Shown: positions 61,912 to 64,000 of the stretch, piece after piece
How the letters are laid out: the number at the start of each line of letters is the position of its first letter
How positions within the stretch are numbered: the first letter of the stretch is position 1
DNA from: Himantopus leucocephalus
Taxonomy: Eukaryota > Chordata > Aves > Charadriiformes > Recurvirostridae
Assembly: GCA_003993805.1 (NCBI GenBank)
Contig: RSEF01000004.1
Coordinates: 11,944,001 to 12,008,000, forward strand
Direction: 5' to 3'
Length of the DNA: 64,000 bases
Program-made: the position numbers and the translations under genes
The notes under the pieces: generated by a model
The model's input: the letters and a program-made list of their open reading frames with translations, nothing else
The model's database searches: none
What the model was told of the DNA's origin: nothing

Positions 61912-62288
61912 TCATAGAAACATAGAATGGTTTGGGTTGGAAGAGACCTTGAAGATCATTCAGTTCCAACCCCCCTGCCCTGGGCAGGGACACCTCCCCC
62001 CAGCCCAGGTTGCTCCAAGCCCCGTCCAACCTGGCCTTGAACACCTCCAGGGATGGGGCAGCCACAGCTTCTCGGGGCAACCTGCCTCAGGGGCTCACCA
62101 CCCTCAGAGTGAAGAATTTCTTCCTAATATCTCATCTAAATCTCCCCTCTTCCAGTTTGAAGCCATTCCCCCTTGTCCTATCACTCCATGCCCTTGTAAA
62201 ATGTCCCTCCCCAGCTCTCCTGGAGCCCCTTTAGGGACTGGAAGGGGCTCTGAGGTCTCCCTGGAGCCTTCTCTTCTCCAGGCTGAAT
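61911..62288 (-). mobile_element. CR1 3' end (GC-rich subfamily) 3' of the gene
   Basis: Starts ATCATAGAAACATAGAATGG, then GTTGGAAGAGACCTTGAAG. It contains the same GC-rich blocks as the 56033 copy and ends at TTCTCTTCTCCAGGCTGAA. The minus strand reads [20 protein letters not shown]. Confidence 0.93.
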
Positions 62289-64000
62289 GCAGTTGAAGAG
62301 TGCTGAGAAGATGGCAGGCGGGTGGGAAGCTGGTAAGGGGTGGGAGCAGATGGGAGGAGAACTGGTGCCCAGAGGAGTACTGGTGTGGGAAACAAGGGCA
62401 AACAGGTAGGGAAAGAAGGTGGGTAACGCTGGAGAGCAGCAGGAAAGAAGACAGGAATGAGCTACACCATTTTTTTTTAGTGTTGGGGGCAGGTGGATCT
62501 GGTGTCACAATTCCTCTTGTTTGCACTGCCTGAACTCAGCTGCAAATCCATGACCTATTCTGGAGAAACCAAGAAATACACACTGATGATTACAGAGATG
62601 CTTATTCTCCATGAATCGTGGCAAAAACATCTGGCTTTATAACTCAGGGCACAGAGAGTCTGGCCTTTTGTTGCTCCATCGGTCTCCACCCGTCTGTCAT
62701 TTTGGGTTGTATTTAGACAGCGGAGCTTCTCGCATGTGATAGAAATGTCTGTTCCGTGACGGATTTAACTGCTTTCGTGTATGACTCTGAAACTCAACCT
62801 TAGCAGAGAACTGATTGAAATCTATCTCTGCAGAAGTTCCCAGCCCATCGCTACGAGCTCCTCACCACATGTGCCGTGTGCTGACATGTGGGCATAGTTT
62901 CTTCTTTTCTTGTGGTTTAAAATGTTTCTGTTTACACTGGCATGTTGGGTAGAAGCTGGAGGACTTGACACCACTTCCCCTCCCAGAAGCAGCTGAAAAA
63001 TAAAAGAGAACTTTTGAAAGGAAAACCAGGCTGGAGTGTTTGGCAGAACTGTGGCTCAGGGAGGACAAGGAGGGTCGGGGATGTTTAAAGGGGGACCAAA
63101 GCTTCATCGGTGGTCCGCTCTGTGTGGGTTTTCCTACATGCTCACCCAGAATTGGTCCATGGATGAGAGGTGGAATGGGGAATTATGGCCGGGACCGGTG
63201 ATCTGGGAAGCTTTGGGCTGGGCGGATGCTCGGTGTGGGGCCGGGTACCAGCTCAGTCCGGGGGACAGGGAGGACACGGGTCAGAGTCTGGCCTGAGATG
63301 CAGGTTCTGACAGCACGTGGTGGCCGGACAGTCGGAGCGGGGCTGGGGCTATGCCGGCGGGTGGCCCTGGGGGTTAGGCGTCAGGTGGGAGCACCTCTGC
63401 AGAGTGAGTGTTGGGTGTTTGGGTTCTCACAGCCCAGCTCCTCCTGGGTGCTCCACATGGTGCTCACACCACTGGGAGTGACTTGGCAGCCATGAGAAAT
63501 CTTTGGCTATGCCCAGGCCCCCGAGTGAGGTTTGTCGTTAAGGTAAGAGTTAACGTTAATTTTCCATGTAAGGTTGTGGTCGTATCCTCCCAACTGGGCT
63601 TGGTCCTTGGGGGAAAAATACGCCAGCACAGTGTGGAAGCAGCCTTCCCCTGTGGGCTCGCAAGAATGGCTCCATCATGGGGACCTCACCTGATGCACCC
63701 CGGGGGACTACGGGTGCCTTTGGTGCACCTCAGGGGAGCCCTGGCTCCATGGGACAGTAGGCGATGGAAGGACTGGGGCAGGCTGAGCTCAGGCTGTGGA
63801 CCAGTGTATGCCCTTTGCTCCCACCGCTGGCTCTAAAGGGAGAGGTGACAGCAGTTCCTACAGGAGATATGGAGCAGCCTACCCCTTCTTCCCCAAGCCT
63901 GATGATTTGGCTCCGAGTGCGAGGCCTTGGTGTTCCAGTCTAGTTCTGAACGTTGATGAGGTGGCAGCAAGTTTTATGGAGCTGTGGCTGAAGGGCTCGC
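62289..64000. other. GC-rich intergenic or 3' flanking sequence
   Basis: No exon, RNA or classified repeat recognised. Contains the AATAAA at 62999-63004. Confidence 0.5.

Overview
This is avian nuclear DNA from a draft assembly. The signature is CR1 non-LTR retrotransposons: at least ten fragments, most ending in the CR1-type octamer tail (CATAGAAT/ATTCTATG). There is also one LTR of a type common in bird genomes, and one vertebrate protein-coding gene with consensus GT-AG introns. There is no prokaryotic organisation. Two 10-N gaps (24686-24695 and 49225-49234) and four single Ns (10758, 10948, 20566, 20985) mark contig joins.

Left part (1-49224): AT-rich and gene-poor. It holds CR1 copies at 1-1620 (-), 4491-4900 (-), about 8540-11029 (+), 11663-11945 (-), 24565-25195 (+, broken by a gap) and 43628-43801 (-). 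It also holds a probable CR1-type ORF1 (esterase) remnant near 16190-16400 (+), a possible LTR with a 36-bp tandem repeat at 17640-18053, and a clear solo LTR at 28783-29353 (-). A decayed coding-like frame of unknown identity runs on the minus strand at about 2600-3545. One isolated exon-like segment with good splice sites lies at 32037-32139. A TAAT-rich stretch at about 27110-27540 looks like conserved non-coding DNA. The rest shows no gene I can support.

Right part (49235-64000): GC-rich. It carries the 3' nine coding exons (50764-60600, + strand) of a RhoGAP gene of the ARHGAP6/36/40 group, best matching ARHGAP40. Every splice phase agrees and the catalytic arginine finger is present. 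The 5' exons cannot be found, and base composition changes close to the 49225 gap, so either 5' exons are missing or the scaffold is misjoined. Introns and the 3' flank contain GC-rich CR1 3' ends (53060, 56033, 59030, 61911).

No unprecedented system was found. The most interesting signals are a 63-bp inverted duplication that replaces part of a CR1 (4609-4759), the unidentified decayed reading frame at 2.6-3.5 kb, the 36-bp repeat with tRNA B-box-like cores, a 52-nt cryptic exon inside the RhoGAP gene, and several assembly-join signatures that a reader must know before trusting local repeats or synteny.
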